A stretch of 32,102 bases of DNA from the NCBI GenBank assembly GCA_021847645.1, contig JAJZQG010000089.1:1-32102 (forward strand), in the 5' to 3' direction. Positions 15,334-23,117 of this stretch are shown here, piece after piece. The translations under genes were made by a program, and so were the position numbers. Below the pieces are notes generated by a model. The model was not told the origin of the DNA. It ran no database searches and worked only from the letters and a program-made list of their open reading frames with translations. Source of the DNA: Myxococcales bacterium. Lineage in GTDB: Bacteria; Myxococcota_A; Polyangia; Polyangiales; Polyangiaceae. How positions within the stretch are numbered: the first letter of the stretch is position 1; each line of letters starts with the position of its first letter.

Positions 15334-16905
15334 TCAGGAGCCGGCGGGAGTCGCGGTCACGGGCGCGTCGTGCGTGGGGAGGGCTGCGGCAGGGCTGGAG
15401 GGCGGCGCGGTCGGCGCGGTATTGGCGTGAGTCGCAGGCGCCAGGGGCGTGGGCCGAGACGAGGAAGATCGCGGTGCGGAAGAGCGGGTCACGGGCACGT
15501 CGGCAGGAGTCGGCTCGGCCGCGCTGGCGGCAGGGGCTGCCACGTCGGCAGAAGCCGTCTGCGCAGATGCGGCCGCGGCTTCGGCCTCGCGTTTCCTTCG
15601 AAGCTCGGCGCGGTGCTTGGCGGCGGCACGGGCCGCGTCTTCATCGAGGTCGAGCTCGATGGGGATGTCGGCGAGGGCGGCGCTCGGCTCCGGAGCGGCG
15701 GACTCGGTCTCAGCTGCGGAAGGTGACGCGAGCACGATCGAGGTCACCGGCGGGAGCGGAGCGGAGGCAATAGAGGGAGCGGGGGGCTGGGCAGGAGGCT
15801 TGGCGCGCATGAGAAATCCGCCGGCAAAGCCCAGAGCGAGCATGGCGATTCCGAACGCGGCCAGCAGGATCGTCTTGTGGGATCCGCCGCGTCGCGACGC
15901 GGGAATGTAGAGCGTGGGCGGCTCGACGACTTCAGCGGCGTCGCGGGCGGCGACCAGGTCATGCGAGGAGTCGCGCGGGGGGGCGGCAGCTTCGGGTTTG
16001 ACGAGGATGCGCGCGATGCGAGCGGGCGCGATTCTCGCATGCTTGGGGGCGAAGGGCGCAATCGCCTTGGCGAACGCCGCGACGTCGGCGTGCCGGTGCT
16101 CGGGCCGTCGCTGCAGACACTTGACGATAGCGCTTTCGAGCCCTTCGGGGCATTCCGGGCGAAGGGCGCGGAGGGAGTCCGGAGGGTCATTGAGAACGCG
16201 GGCGCAGACCTTCTCGGGGGTCTTGGCGGCGAAGGGAATCTTGCCCGTGATGAGCTCGAACAGGATGACCCCCAGGGACCACACGTCGGTGGGTGTCCCC
16301 ACGCTGCGCGGGGAGATCACCTGCTCGGGAGACATGTAAAACGGGGAGCCCATGACCGTGGTGGTCTTGGTCAGGGTGGACTCGTCGCCAGCGCGATCGG
16401 GAGCGAGCACCTTGGCTATGCCGAAGTCCAGCACCTTGATGCAGGGAGAGCCGTCGGGCCTGCGGGTCAGAAACAGGTTTCCGGGCTTCAGGTCTCGGTG
16501 GACGATATCGCGCGCGTGGGCTTCTGCGACTGCCTCGCAGGCCTGGAGGATGAACTCGACGGCCAGATCGATGGGCACGGGACCCTGCACGCGCAGGGTT
16601 TCGGCGAGGTTGCTGCCCTGCAGGTACTCCATGACCATGTAGGGAGCATTCTTGTAGATGCCCGAATCCAGGAGCCGTGCGACGTGCTCGCCGCGAAGCT
16701 TGAGGACGACCTGCTGCTCGCGCTCGAATCGTTTGAGGACTTCGGGCGATCCGGCGGCCCTGCGGAACAGGACCTTGACGGCCACACGACGAGGACTGTG
16801 CAGGTCCAAGGCGGCGACGACCACGGCCATTCCGCCGGAGCCAATGACGCGTTCGACCCTGTACGCGTCATTGATGATGTCGCCTTCTTGGAGCGGAACG
16901 TCCAT
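15334..16905 (-). CDS. Eukaryote-like Ser/Thr protein kinase with one membrane segment
   Basis: The 523-residue protein has a complete N-terminal kinase domain (about 15-285): glycine loop GSGGMAVV (22-29), VAVK with Lys44, HRDLKPGN (136-143, catalytic Asp138), DFG at 160-162, activation-segment MGSPFYMSPEQ and DVWSLGVILFEL. All key residues are present, so it should be active. After a linker, a single membrane helix (345-366) is followed by an Ala/Pro/Ser/Glu-rich extracytoplasmic tail of about 155 residues with a charged helix (AARAAAKHRAELRRKREAE). No PASTA or other sensor domain is visible. It sits between the TPR/HExxH gene and the single-pass protein gene. The PP2C phosphatase at 29409 is a possible but unproven counterpart. 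Confidence 0.93.
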   Translation of the reverse strand: MDVPLQEGDIINDAYRVERVIGSGGMAVVVAALDLHSPRRVAVKVLFRRAAGSPEVLKRFEREQQVVLKLRGEHVARLLDSGIYKNAPYMVMEYLQGSNLAETLRVQGPVPIDLAVEFILQACEAVAEAHARDIVHRDLKPGNLFLTRRPDGSPCIKVLDFGIAKVLAPDRAGDESTLTKTTTVMGSPFYMSPEQVISPRSVGTPTDVWSLGVILFELITGKIPFAAKTPEKVCARVLNDPPDSLRALRPECPEGLESAIVKCLQRRPEHRHADVAAFAKAIAPFAPKHARIAPARIARILVKPEAAAPPRDSSHDLVAARDAAEVVEPPTLYIPASRRGGSHKTILLAAFGIAMLALGFAGGFLMRAKPPAQPPAPSIASAPLPPVTSIVLASPSAAETESAAPEPSAALADIPIELDLDEDAARAAAKHRAELRRKREAEAAAASAQTASADVAAPAASAAEPTPADVPVTRSSAPRSSSSRPTPLAPATHANTAPTAPPSSPAAALPTHDAPVTATPAGS

Positions 16906-16932
16906 GGGGTGCGGCCAGCGCGTGTGCCAACG

Positions 16933-16971
16933 ATGATAACGGACAGATCAGATGCCACCTCGGGGAGGTGG
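16933..16971 (-). promoter_or_regulatory. Candidate kinase promoter with hairpin/operator
   Basis: On the minus strand TATCAT (16938-16933, 5 of 6 to TATAAT) lies 27 bases before the kinase ATG. Upstream, where a -35 would sit, is a perfect 7-base inverted repeat CCACCTC-GGG-GAGGTGG (16955-16971). No -35 match is present, so the promoter may depend on an activator. The same hairpin lies 89 bases beyond the stop of the upstream gene but lacks a T-run, so termination is less likely. Confidence 0.35.
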
Positions 16972-17059
16972 AAGCAAGGGGAACAGGCTACAGGAAGCGG
17001 GGAGTCCGGTGAAAGAACCGGGGGAGATTCGCCGGGAGACCAGCACGGTACGGCCGAGA

Positions 17060-19930
17060 TCAGTTGCGTTGGAGCAAGGCCTTGGCGTCGGCGTTCGACG
17101 GGTCGAGCTCGAGGGCGCGAGAGGCCGCGCTGCGCGCTTGCTCGGCCTGGCCGAGATCCTTGCGCACCTGGGCGATGGTAGACCACACGGAGGACGCCTC
17201 CTTGTCGTCGGGCTGGGCGACCAGGGCGGACTCGAGCTCGAACAAGGCCTGATCGCGGCTGCCGGTCCTGGCGAGGGCCAAGCCGTAGAGCCGATGGACC
17301 TCGGGGTTGTGGACATCGACGTAGATGGCGCGTGCGCCGACCGTTGCCAGCTCCTGCCACTGGCCGAGGGCGGCGAGCTGGGTCATGAGAAGGCCGTCGA
17401 CGCGCCGGTCATGCTGGTCGAGGACGGACAGCTCGCGCAGCGCGCCGAGCATCTCCGCCTTGCGATTCTCCTTCTTGGCAAGATCGTAGAGGGCCTGCAG
17501 CGGCTCGACTTGTTGCGGATCGAAGCGTCGGGCCGCCTGCAAGTGCGCGCGCATGGCCTTGGTGTCGTGCTGCTTCTCGGCGATGTCGGCCAGCTTCATG
17601 CGCACCGCATAGCCATCCTGGTGGTCGCGAACCATCGCCTCCAACATCGCCTTGGCGCCGTCGACGTCATCATTGCCCGCGAGGAACCGAGCCGACAGAT
17701 AGCGCACGAGGGCGTCGCCGGGCGCGATGCGACCAGCCGCGTCGAGCGCCGTCTTGGCCTCGTCGAGCTTGCCTTCGCCCGCTGCGGCGATGCACAGCTC
17801 CAGCTGCCTGCGCAGGTCGGCCGGGCTGGCCTTGGCGGCCTGCACCGCGTCGTCATAGGCGGGGGCCCGCAGGTCCGGGACGAACTGCGTGTCGTAGCGC
17901 TGCAGCCGAGGCGCGAGCCACGCCTTGAACTGGCTGTCGAGCGTGTCCATGTCGACACCGAGCGCCCGGCGCACCACGTCCGGATCGCGCACACCCTGGC
18001 CCCAGAGCGTGAGCATCTGGGCAATCTTGGGCCAGCCGTAGCGCTGGCCGATGTAGACCAGAATCTGGCTGGCGGCGTAGTACGCCATGGTCACGTCGTC
18101 GCCGTTCTCCGCGTGGGTGAACGCCCGGTTGAAGTTGGCGACCCGGGGTATGCGATTGGCCTTGAGGGCGGCGTACAGGCCGACGTCCTCCTCGCGCTGC
18201 CACTCGGGGCGGACCACCAGGGTTTCGTACTCGCTCAGGCCCTCGGTGAACCAGCGGGGGACATGGGACTTGGACTGCTGGATGGCGAACACGTGGCCGA
18301 GCTCGTGCCACAGGACGTTTCCCCAGTTGAAGGCTTCGCCCTTGGGGCTCGCCGCCGCGAGGGTTCGTCCGAAGCACACGCCCTGGATACCGGCGTGAGG
18401 CAAGCCCGCGGTGCGAACGCTGAACTGCTCCTCGCTGGAATACAGCTCGATGCCGACGGGCACGGACGGGGTGAAGCCGTAGTGCTTGACCATGGTGGCG
18501 AAGGCATCTTCGAGCATACGTGGCACATAGCGCGCGAGCATGGGGCGCTCGGTTTTGTCGAAGCGGAAGCGGAAGTGACCGAGGTTGACGGTCTCATACG
18601 TATCGGGGATTTCCTTCTCGTAGAGATTGAGCGTGTTGTAGGCGCGCACATTGAACTTGTCGTAGCGCCAACTCTTGCGCAGCGCCTCGACGCCGGCGGT
18701 CTCGTCGCCGAGCCGGATGAGGTTGAGGCCGAGGACGGCCCAGGCCTTGCCGTCCTTGTCGTTGAGCTGGACGGCGTCCTGCATCATGGAGACGATTTCG
18801 GGGTAGCGGTGCTCCCATTCGGCAAACTCGCCGATGATCTGGTACATCTCGGAGAACTCGGGATTGAGCTGCAGCACGCGCTTGCGTGCGGCGTCGAAGC
18901 CGGGCCGATCGTCGGCGAGGAACCGGGTGGCGGCGCGCATGGACAGCAGCCGCAGGTCGTCGGGATTGACGTGCAGGCCGGCCTCGATCGCCGCGTCGGC
19001 GGCGTTCAGATCGAAGTCGCGAAGCGCCAGGCCCGCCCGAATCTCGAAGGCGCCGGTGTGCTTGGGATTGATCTCGAGGGCCCGGCGAATCGCCTTCTCC
19101 GCCGCTTCGAAGTCCAGCGACTGGTCGAGCTTGACCTCTGCGAGCTTGACCAGCGCGTCGGGGTTGTCCGGGGCGATCTTCAACGCCTCCTGCACTACCT
19201 GCTCCGCATGGCCGGGATCGTACTTCTCGAGGAACAGATCCGCACGCCACAGCAGCGTTTCGACGCTCTTTTTGCCAGTCTTCTCCGACTCGTTGTACGC
19301 GTCGTTGGCGTCGCGAGCGCTGCGCAGCAGGTGCGCGGCGCGCCCCACCAGCGCCAGCCCCTCTGCATCGTTGGACCGGATGCGATCATCGTTGTAGTCC
19401 TGGATGATGGTCATCAGCGGCGCCCGGGCGTCGGCCGAATGACCGGTCTGCAGCAGCAGCTCGCCGAGCACCAGACGGGCCCGGCGCGCATCATCGGCAT
19501 GCTCGACGGTCTTGGCAGCGGCGATGGCCTCGGCCGTCTTGCCCTGGGCAGCGAGGGCACGGGCCTTGACCGCCGCAGCATCGAGCCTGGCCTGGCCGGT
19601 GCCGCGCGCGGCGTTGTCCGCGGCTTTGACCGCTTCGGGATAACGGCCCGTGACCAGATACACGCGCGCCAGGCCGAGCCACGCGTCGGCGGCGGAAGCG
19701 CCTTTGGCGGCCGCGGTCAGGTCGCGCTCGGCGTCGGTGTAGCGTCCGTGCTCGAGCGCGGCCAAGCCCGACGCGAGGGGGCTGGCCGCAGGCAGGGGAG
19801 CCGGGGCTGGTGCGGGGGCGGGTTGCGCCAGCGCCGCGGGACACGAGGCAAGCAGCGCCAAGCCGAAGGCCAGGGCGGAAAGCCGGGACAGCGGGCGCCG
19901 GCCGGAGCCGGGGAGCGATCGACACAGCAT
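17060..19930 (-). CDS. Exported TPR protein with embedded HExxH metallopeptidase-like domain
   Basis: From the ATG at 19930 the protein is 956 residues. The frame is open for another 676 codons upstream, but that part is the antisense shadow of the CLC gene. A signal peptide ends ASCPAALAQ, followed by a Pro/Ala tract. TPR units fill about 50-390 (for example AWLGLARVYLVTGRYPEAVKAA and ALVKLAEVKLDQSLDFEAAEKAI). A central domain carries VLWHELGHVF (H542, E543, H546) and PRWFTEGLSEYE with E563. More TPR units follow to the end (QALFELESALVAQPDDKEA). The peptidase module resembles the MA-clan type, and with the signal peptide it should work in the periplasm. The partner and substrate are unknown. 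It lies 74 bases after the CLC gene and 154 before the kinase gene. Confidence 0.85.
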   Translation of the reverse strand: MLCRSLPGSGRRPLSRLSALAFGLALLASCPAALAQPAPAPAPAPLPAASPLASGLAALEHGRYTDAERDLTAAAKGASAADAWLGLARVYLVTGRYPEAVKAADNAARGTGQARLDAAAVKARALAAQGKTAEAIAAAKTVEHADDARRARLVLGELLLQTGHSADARAPLMTIIQDYNDDRIRSNDAEGLALVGRAAHLLRSARDANDAYNESEKTGKKSVETLLWRADLFLEKYDPGHAEQVVQEALKIAPDNPDALVKLAEVKLDQSLDFEAAEKAIRRALEINPKHTGAFEIRAGLALRDFDLNAADAAIEAGLHVNPDDLRLLSMRAATRFLADDRPGFDAARKRVLQLNPEFSEMYQIIGEFAEWEHRYPEIVSMMQDAVQLNDKDGKAWAVLGLNLIRLGDETAGVEALRKSWRYDKFNVRAYNTLNLYEKEIPDTYETVNLGHFRFRFDKTERPMLARYVPRMLEDAFATMVKHYGFTPSVPVGIELYSSEEQFSVRTAGLPHAGIQGVCFGRTLAAASPKGEAFNWGNVLWHELGHVFAIQQSKSHVPRWFTEGLSEYETLVVRPEWQREEDVGLYAALKANRIPRVANFNRAFTHAENGDDVTMAYYAASQILVYIGQRYGWPKIAQMLTLWGQGVRDPDVVRRALGVDMDTLDSQFKAWLAPRLQRYDTQFVPDLRAPAYDDAVQAAKASPADLRRQLELCIAAAGEGKLDEAKTALDAAGRIAPGDALVRYLSARFLAGNDDVDGAKAMLEAMVRDHQDGYAVRMKLADIAEKQHDTKAMRAHLQAARRFDPQQVEPLQALYDLAKKENRKAEMLGALRELSVLDQHDRRVDGLLMTQLAALGQWQELATVGARAIYVDVHNPEVHRLYGLALARTGSRDQALFELESALVAQPDDKEASSVWSTIAQVRKDLGQAEQARSAASRALELDPSNADAKALLQRN

Positions 19931-20004
19931 GAGAACGGAGCGTAGCGCGGCGGCACGGCGCGAGCCACGCGGATCACGCGGACGTCCGCGGCGCGGGGAA
20001 TGGC

Positions 20005-21744
20005 TCAGCGCCGGGGCGCAGACTCTCCCAGGTAGTGAACGACCGCGTCGGTGACGTCGCCGCGCGAGATGCTGCCGACCAGCAGGGGATCTTGGACGCT
20101 CTTGATGACGGCGATGCGGTCGCAGGCAGCACGTGTGAACGTGTCGATCACGGAGCTCAACGGTTCCTCCCGCGGCACGCGCGGATGATCCGGATCGAGC
20201 AGCGACAGCATGGCAATGGACCTGGCGAGCCCGTCGGCGGACTGCAGCGAAATGGCGCCCAGGAAGTGCCCCGCGTCGTCGATGACGAACAGCTCGTCGT
20301 CGGGGTGTCGGGAGAAGACGCGGGCGGCCTCGGCCGGGGTCGCGTCGGAGCGCACGGTGCTGGTGTGCACGCGCATGATATCGGCCGCGGTAACGACGGG
20401 AGGCAGGTGCGAGGAGGAGCGGTGAGGCTGGCGCGCTGCGAGAGCCTCGGCGTAGATGGAGCGGGGGTCGATCGCCCGCGCGGCATAGAAGGCCACGACG
20501 CAGGCGAGCATGAGGGGGGGAAGGATGTCGTAGTCGAGGGACATCTCGAACACGACGAGCATGGCCATGATGGGGGCATGGGTGGTGGCGGCGAGAAAGG
20601 CACCCATGCCGACGATGGCGTAGGCCTGGGCGGGGGCTGTGGTGGCGGGCCACAGTTGGTGAACGGGGATGCCGAAGATCATTCCCAGGGCGGCGCCGAC
20701 GAACAGGGTAGGCGTGAAGACGCCGCCGATGGCGCCGGAGCCGGTGGAGGCTGCGGTGGCGACGAGCTTGAGGACGAGCATGAAGAGGACGGCGCGGAAG
20801 GCCCACGGCGAATGCAGGAGGGAATCGATAACGCCGTAGCCGTTGCCCCATACGCGAGGTTCGAGGACCGAGACGATGCCGACGACGAGTCCGCCGAGGG
20901 CCAGGCGCAGGTAGACGGGGAGCCGAAGGAGGGCGAAGACGACGTGGCTGGCGCGCAGCAAGCGCAGGAACAGGGGTGCGAGAACGCCGGCCACCACGCC
21001 CAGGGCCAGGTAGACGGGCAGCTCCCAACCGGACGTGACATGGAAAGGGCCGGCCTGGAATTCGGGTCCAACATTGGAGACGAGGCGCAGGGTGACGGTG
21101 GCCACAACGGAAGAGAAGACGACGACGCCGAAGGTATCCATCGAGATGGCGCCGAAGACGATCTCGGCGACGAAGACCGCGCCGGCCAGGGGTGCGTTGT
21201 AGGCGGCAGCGATCCCGGCGGCGGCGCCACAGGCGGTCAGCAGGCGCAGCCGCTGGGGCGACAGGGACAGGCGTCGTCCGACGCCGGACGCGGTGGTCGC
21301 CGCAATCTGCACGATCGCACCTTCGCGGCCGATGGAGCTGCCGGACGCGATGCTCATGAGCGAGGAGAAGGCGCGAACGATGGAGGCGCGTACGGGGATG
21401 ACGCCGTCGCCGACGACGATGGCCTCGAGGTAGTCCGGAGCGCGGGCGGGCAAGAGGCGGGAGCCCAGGTGGCGAGCGAGGCCGGCGAGCAGACCGCCGA
21501 GGGTCGGGACGATGATGCGGACTGCGGGGGTGAGGGCCATGGCGACCTCGACGATATGGCCCTCGTGTCCGGTGAGACCATGCTGTGCGAGGCGAATGAG
21601 GCCACGGAAGGCCAGAGAGGACCAGGCTGCGAGGAAGCCGATGACGGCGGCCCACAGGAGGGTGGAGTGGAACTGGCGGATGCGGAGCAGCCGGGAGACG
21701 TGTGCGCGAAAGCGTAACAGGGAGACGGGAAAAGGGCTCGACAT
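20005..21744 (-). CDS. CLC-family chloride channel/transporter with C-terminal CBS pair
   Basis: The 579-residue protein has a CLC membrane domain (about 25-430) and two CBS domains (about 455-575, beginning TAADIMRVHTSTVRSDATPAE). GSSIGREGAIVQ carries the gating glutamate E141. GGVFTPTLFVGAALG is the usual third anion-site motif, and SIYAEAL near 440 may hold the central tyrosine. Two departures are seen by eye. Where relatives have the serine-bearing GSGIP or GHGVP motif before PEVxxAI, this protein reads PARAPDYLEAI. Where Escherichia coli ClcA has the inner proton glutamate (LAGxxFxxEE), this reads LAGAVFVAEIV, with Ile. It may therefore be a channel or a transporter with altered coupling or selectivity. 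It heads the minus-strand block down to 13400. Confidence 0.9.
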   Translation of the reverse strand: MSSPFPVSLLRFRAHVSRLLRIRQFHSTLLWAAVIGFLAAWSSLAFRGLIRLAQHGLTGHEGHIVEVAMALTPAVRIIVPTLGGLLAGLARHLGSRLLPARAPDYLEAIVVGDGVIPVRASIVRAFSSLMSIASGSSIGREGAIVQIAATTASGVGRRLSLSPQRLRLLTACGAAAGIAAAYNAPLAGAVFVAEIVFGAISMDTFGVVVFSSVVATVTLRLVSNVGPEFQAGPFHVTSGWELPVYLALGVVAGVLAPLFLRLLRASHVVFALLRLPVYLRLALGGLVVGIVSVLEPRVWGNGYGVIDSLLHSPWAFRAVLFMLVLKLVATAASTGSGAIGGVFTPTLFVGAALGMIFGIPVHQLWPATTAPAQAYAIVGMGAFLAATTHAPIMAMLVVFEMSLDYDILPPLMLACVVAFYAARAIDPRSIYAEALAARQPHRSSSHLPPVVTAADIMRVHTSTVRSDATPAEAARVFSRHPDDELFVIDDAGHFLGAISLQSADGLARSIAMLSLLDPDHPRVPREEPLSSVIDTFTRAACDRIAVIKSVQDPLLVGSISRGDVTDAVVHYLGESAPRR

Positions 21745-21909
21745 GAACTCGCTGGATGCCCGGGGGCGCGAGCGGGGAAGCCGGGGGGCGCGGCCGGGGT
21801 GATTCGGACGGGATGCGGGGCAGAGCGTACCACGAATGGGTGGAACCGATGGAGAGAAGTAGGGGAAACGTGGGCGAACGCGCGGCGGAGACGGCGCCGG
21901 GGCGCGGGG

Positions 21910-21937
21910 TTGACGCTTCGGGGGAGGTGATTACCCT
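21910..21937 (+). promoter_or_regulatory. Possible promoter of the small heat-shock pair
   Basis: TTGACG (21910-21915) and TACCCT (21932-21937) are spaced by 16 bases, with a leader of about 65 bases. The -10 is weak (3 of 6). No HspR-type site and no clear sigma-32-type CCCCAT element was found in the 264-base gap. Confidence 0.25.
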
Positions 21938-21995
21938 GGGCTTCGAACGAGAAAACAACCACGTAATGCCGACTCGAAGGGTCGAGGCGGCGAGC

Positions 21996-22001
21996 AGGAG
22001 G
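21996..22001 (+). promoter_or_regulatory. Strong ribosome binding site of the first hsp20 gene
   Basis: AGGAGG (within AGGAGGTGG) lies 7 bases before the ATG at 22009 and decides between that ATG and the adjacent one at 22012. It is the strongest Shine-Dalgarno match I noticed in the window, consistent with high expression. Confidence 0.7.
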
Positions 22002-22008
22002 TGGAACC

Positions 22009-22461
22009 ATGATGACTCGTTGGGGAGACATCTGGACGGAGTTCGATCGTACGTTTGCGTGGATGGATGAGCTGCGGCGTCAGATGGAGGGAGCCTTCGA
22101 GGCTCCGTTCGGGGAAGGCTCCATGCGTTTGAATGCGGGATTCCCGCGCGCGAACCTGTTCGACGCGGGCAGCGAGCTGGTGATGCAGACCGACGTACCG
22201 GGGCTGTCCGAGAAGGATGTGCAGGTGACGCTCAACGAGGGAATCCTGACGGTGCGCGGCGAGCGCAAGGCCGAGGTGCCCAAGGGGTATACGGCGCACC
22301 GACGGGAGCGCTCGGCGTACACGTTTTCGAGGAGCTTCTCGCTGCCTTGTCCGGTGAATCCGGAGCAGGCGAAGGCGACGGTGCGCGACGGCGTTCTGAC
22401 GGTGACGATCGCGAAGGCGCCCGAAGCACAGCCGAAGCAGATCGCGGTCAAGGCGTCGTGA
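22009..22461 (+). CDS. Small heat-shock protein, Hsp20/alpha-crystallin family (first of two)
   Basis: The 150-residue protein has an amphipathic N-terminus (WGDIWTEFDRTFAWMDELRRQME) and an alpha-crystallin domain at about 45-138: ANLFDAGSELVMQTDVPGLSEKDVQVTLNEGILTVRGER, then YTFSRSFSLPCPVNPEQAKATVRDGVLTVTIAK. A C-terminal Ile-Ala-Val (the IxI/V oligomer-contact motif) follows. It would act as an ATP-independent holdase in the cytoplasm. The second family member starts 22 bases after its stop, so the two are surely cotranscribed. Family assignment is certain; the client range is not known. Confidence 0.95.
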   Translation: MMTRWGDIWTEFDRTFAWMDELRRQMEGAFEAPFGEGSMRLNAGFPRANLFDAGSELVMQTDVPGLSEKDVQVTLNEGILTVRGERKAEVPKGYTAHRRERSAYTFSRSFSLPCPVNPEQAKATVRDGVLTVTIAKAPEAQPKQIAVKAS

Positions 22462-22483
22462 CAGGCGAGAAAGGAGCAGGATC

Positions 22484-22870
22484 ATGAGTACCGACAAGAA
22501 GCTGGTTCGAGCCAACGAGCAGCTGCCTGAGAAGACCAAGGACCGGCGCACGGTGTCGCCGGCTGTGGATGTGTTCGAGAACGACCAGGAGATTCTCCTG
22601 GTGGCCGACGTGCCCGGGGCGGACAAGAGTGGAATCCAGGTTCTGTTCGACCGGGATCGCCTCACGATCGAGGCGACGCGTACGGGGTCCGCGACTGGCA
22701 CGTTGCTGGCGGGTGAATATGGTGTAGCGGACTACGCCCGCACGTTCCTGGTGCCGCAGGCGATCGACGCCGACGGCATCAAGGCCGAGTTCGATCGGGG
22801 TGTGCTCAAGGTGCACCTGCCCAAGCCGGCGGCGGCGCGGCCGCGCCAGATCGCCGTGCAGGCGGGCTGA
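22484..22870 (+). CDS. Small heat-shock protein, Hsp20/alpha-crystallin family (second of two)
   Basis: The 128-residue protein starts at an ATG preceded by GAAAGGAG. Its N-terminal arm is short and charged (MSTDKKLVRANEQLPEKTK), unlike that of its neighbour. The alpha-crystallin domain (about 25-118) shows PAVDVFENDQEILLVADVPGADKSGIQVLFDRDRLTIEA, ADYARTFLVPQAIDADGIKAEFDRGVLKVHLPK and a final QIAV. The two proteins are clearly diverged, more than expected from a recent duplication, so they may form hetero-oligomers or a division of labour as with paired IbpA/IbpB-type chaperones. This is inference from arrangement. Confidence 0.94.
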   Translation: MSTDKKLVRANEQLPEKTKDRRTVSPAVDVFENDQEILLVADVPGADKSGIQVLFDRDRLTIEATRTGSATGTLLAGEYGVADYARTFLVPQAIDADGIKAEFDRGVLKVHLPKPAAARPRQIAVQAG

Positions 22871-23117
22871 GGACGACCCATCGACGAACAGCACGCCGGT
22901 CTGCCCTCCGGACTTCCGAGACGGCAATCCGATGGACCGGGGGCGACGAGAAGACCCGAGACGACGGCGAGAGCCGCCAGGGCCTTTCCCGTCGCTCCCC
23001 AGCGACCGGACACGGGTCGCGAAGGACCGGGTTCGTTCCCCGAGGAGAGCGCCCCGGTCCGCGCGTGAATGCCTTGTTGCCTTGTTACGGACTACCACAT
23101 AGCGGGCCCTGCGGGGG

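Noticed and set aside
16952..19945. A 997-codon open frame on the plus strand
   Set aside because: It is exactly antisense to the TPR/HExxH gene and encodes a Gly/Val/Leu/Ala/Glu-rich product without motifs. Long antisense frames are expected in such G+C-rich coding sequence.
20035..21717. A 560-codon plus-strand open frame opposite the CLC gene
   Set aside because: It is very Gly/Asp/Glu-rich with no family resemblance, while the minus strand encodes an unmistakable CLC protein.
17060..21958. A single 1632-residue minus-strand protein
   Set aside because: The part upstream of 19930 is the out-of-frame shadow of the CLC gene (Arg/Pro/His-rich). A signal peptide begins at the ATG at 19930.
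23002..23020. Hairpin GCGACC...GGTCGC between the second hsp20 gene and yafJ as a terminator
   Set aside because: The stem has only six pairs and no T-run on either strand; such stems are common by chance at this base composition.
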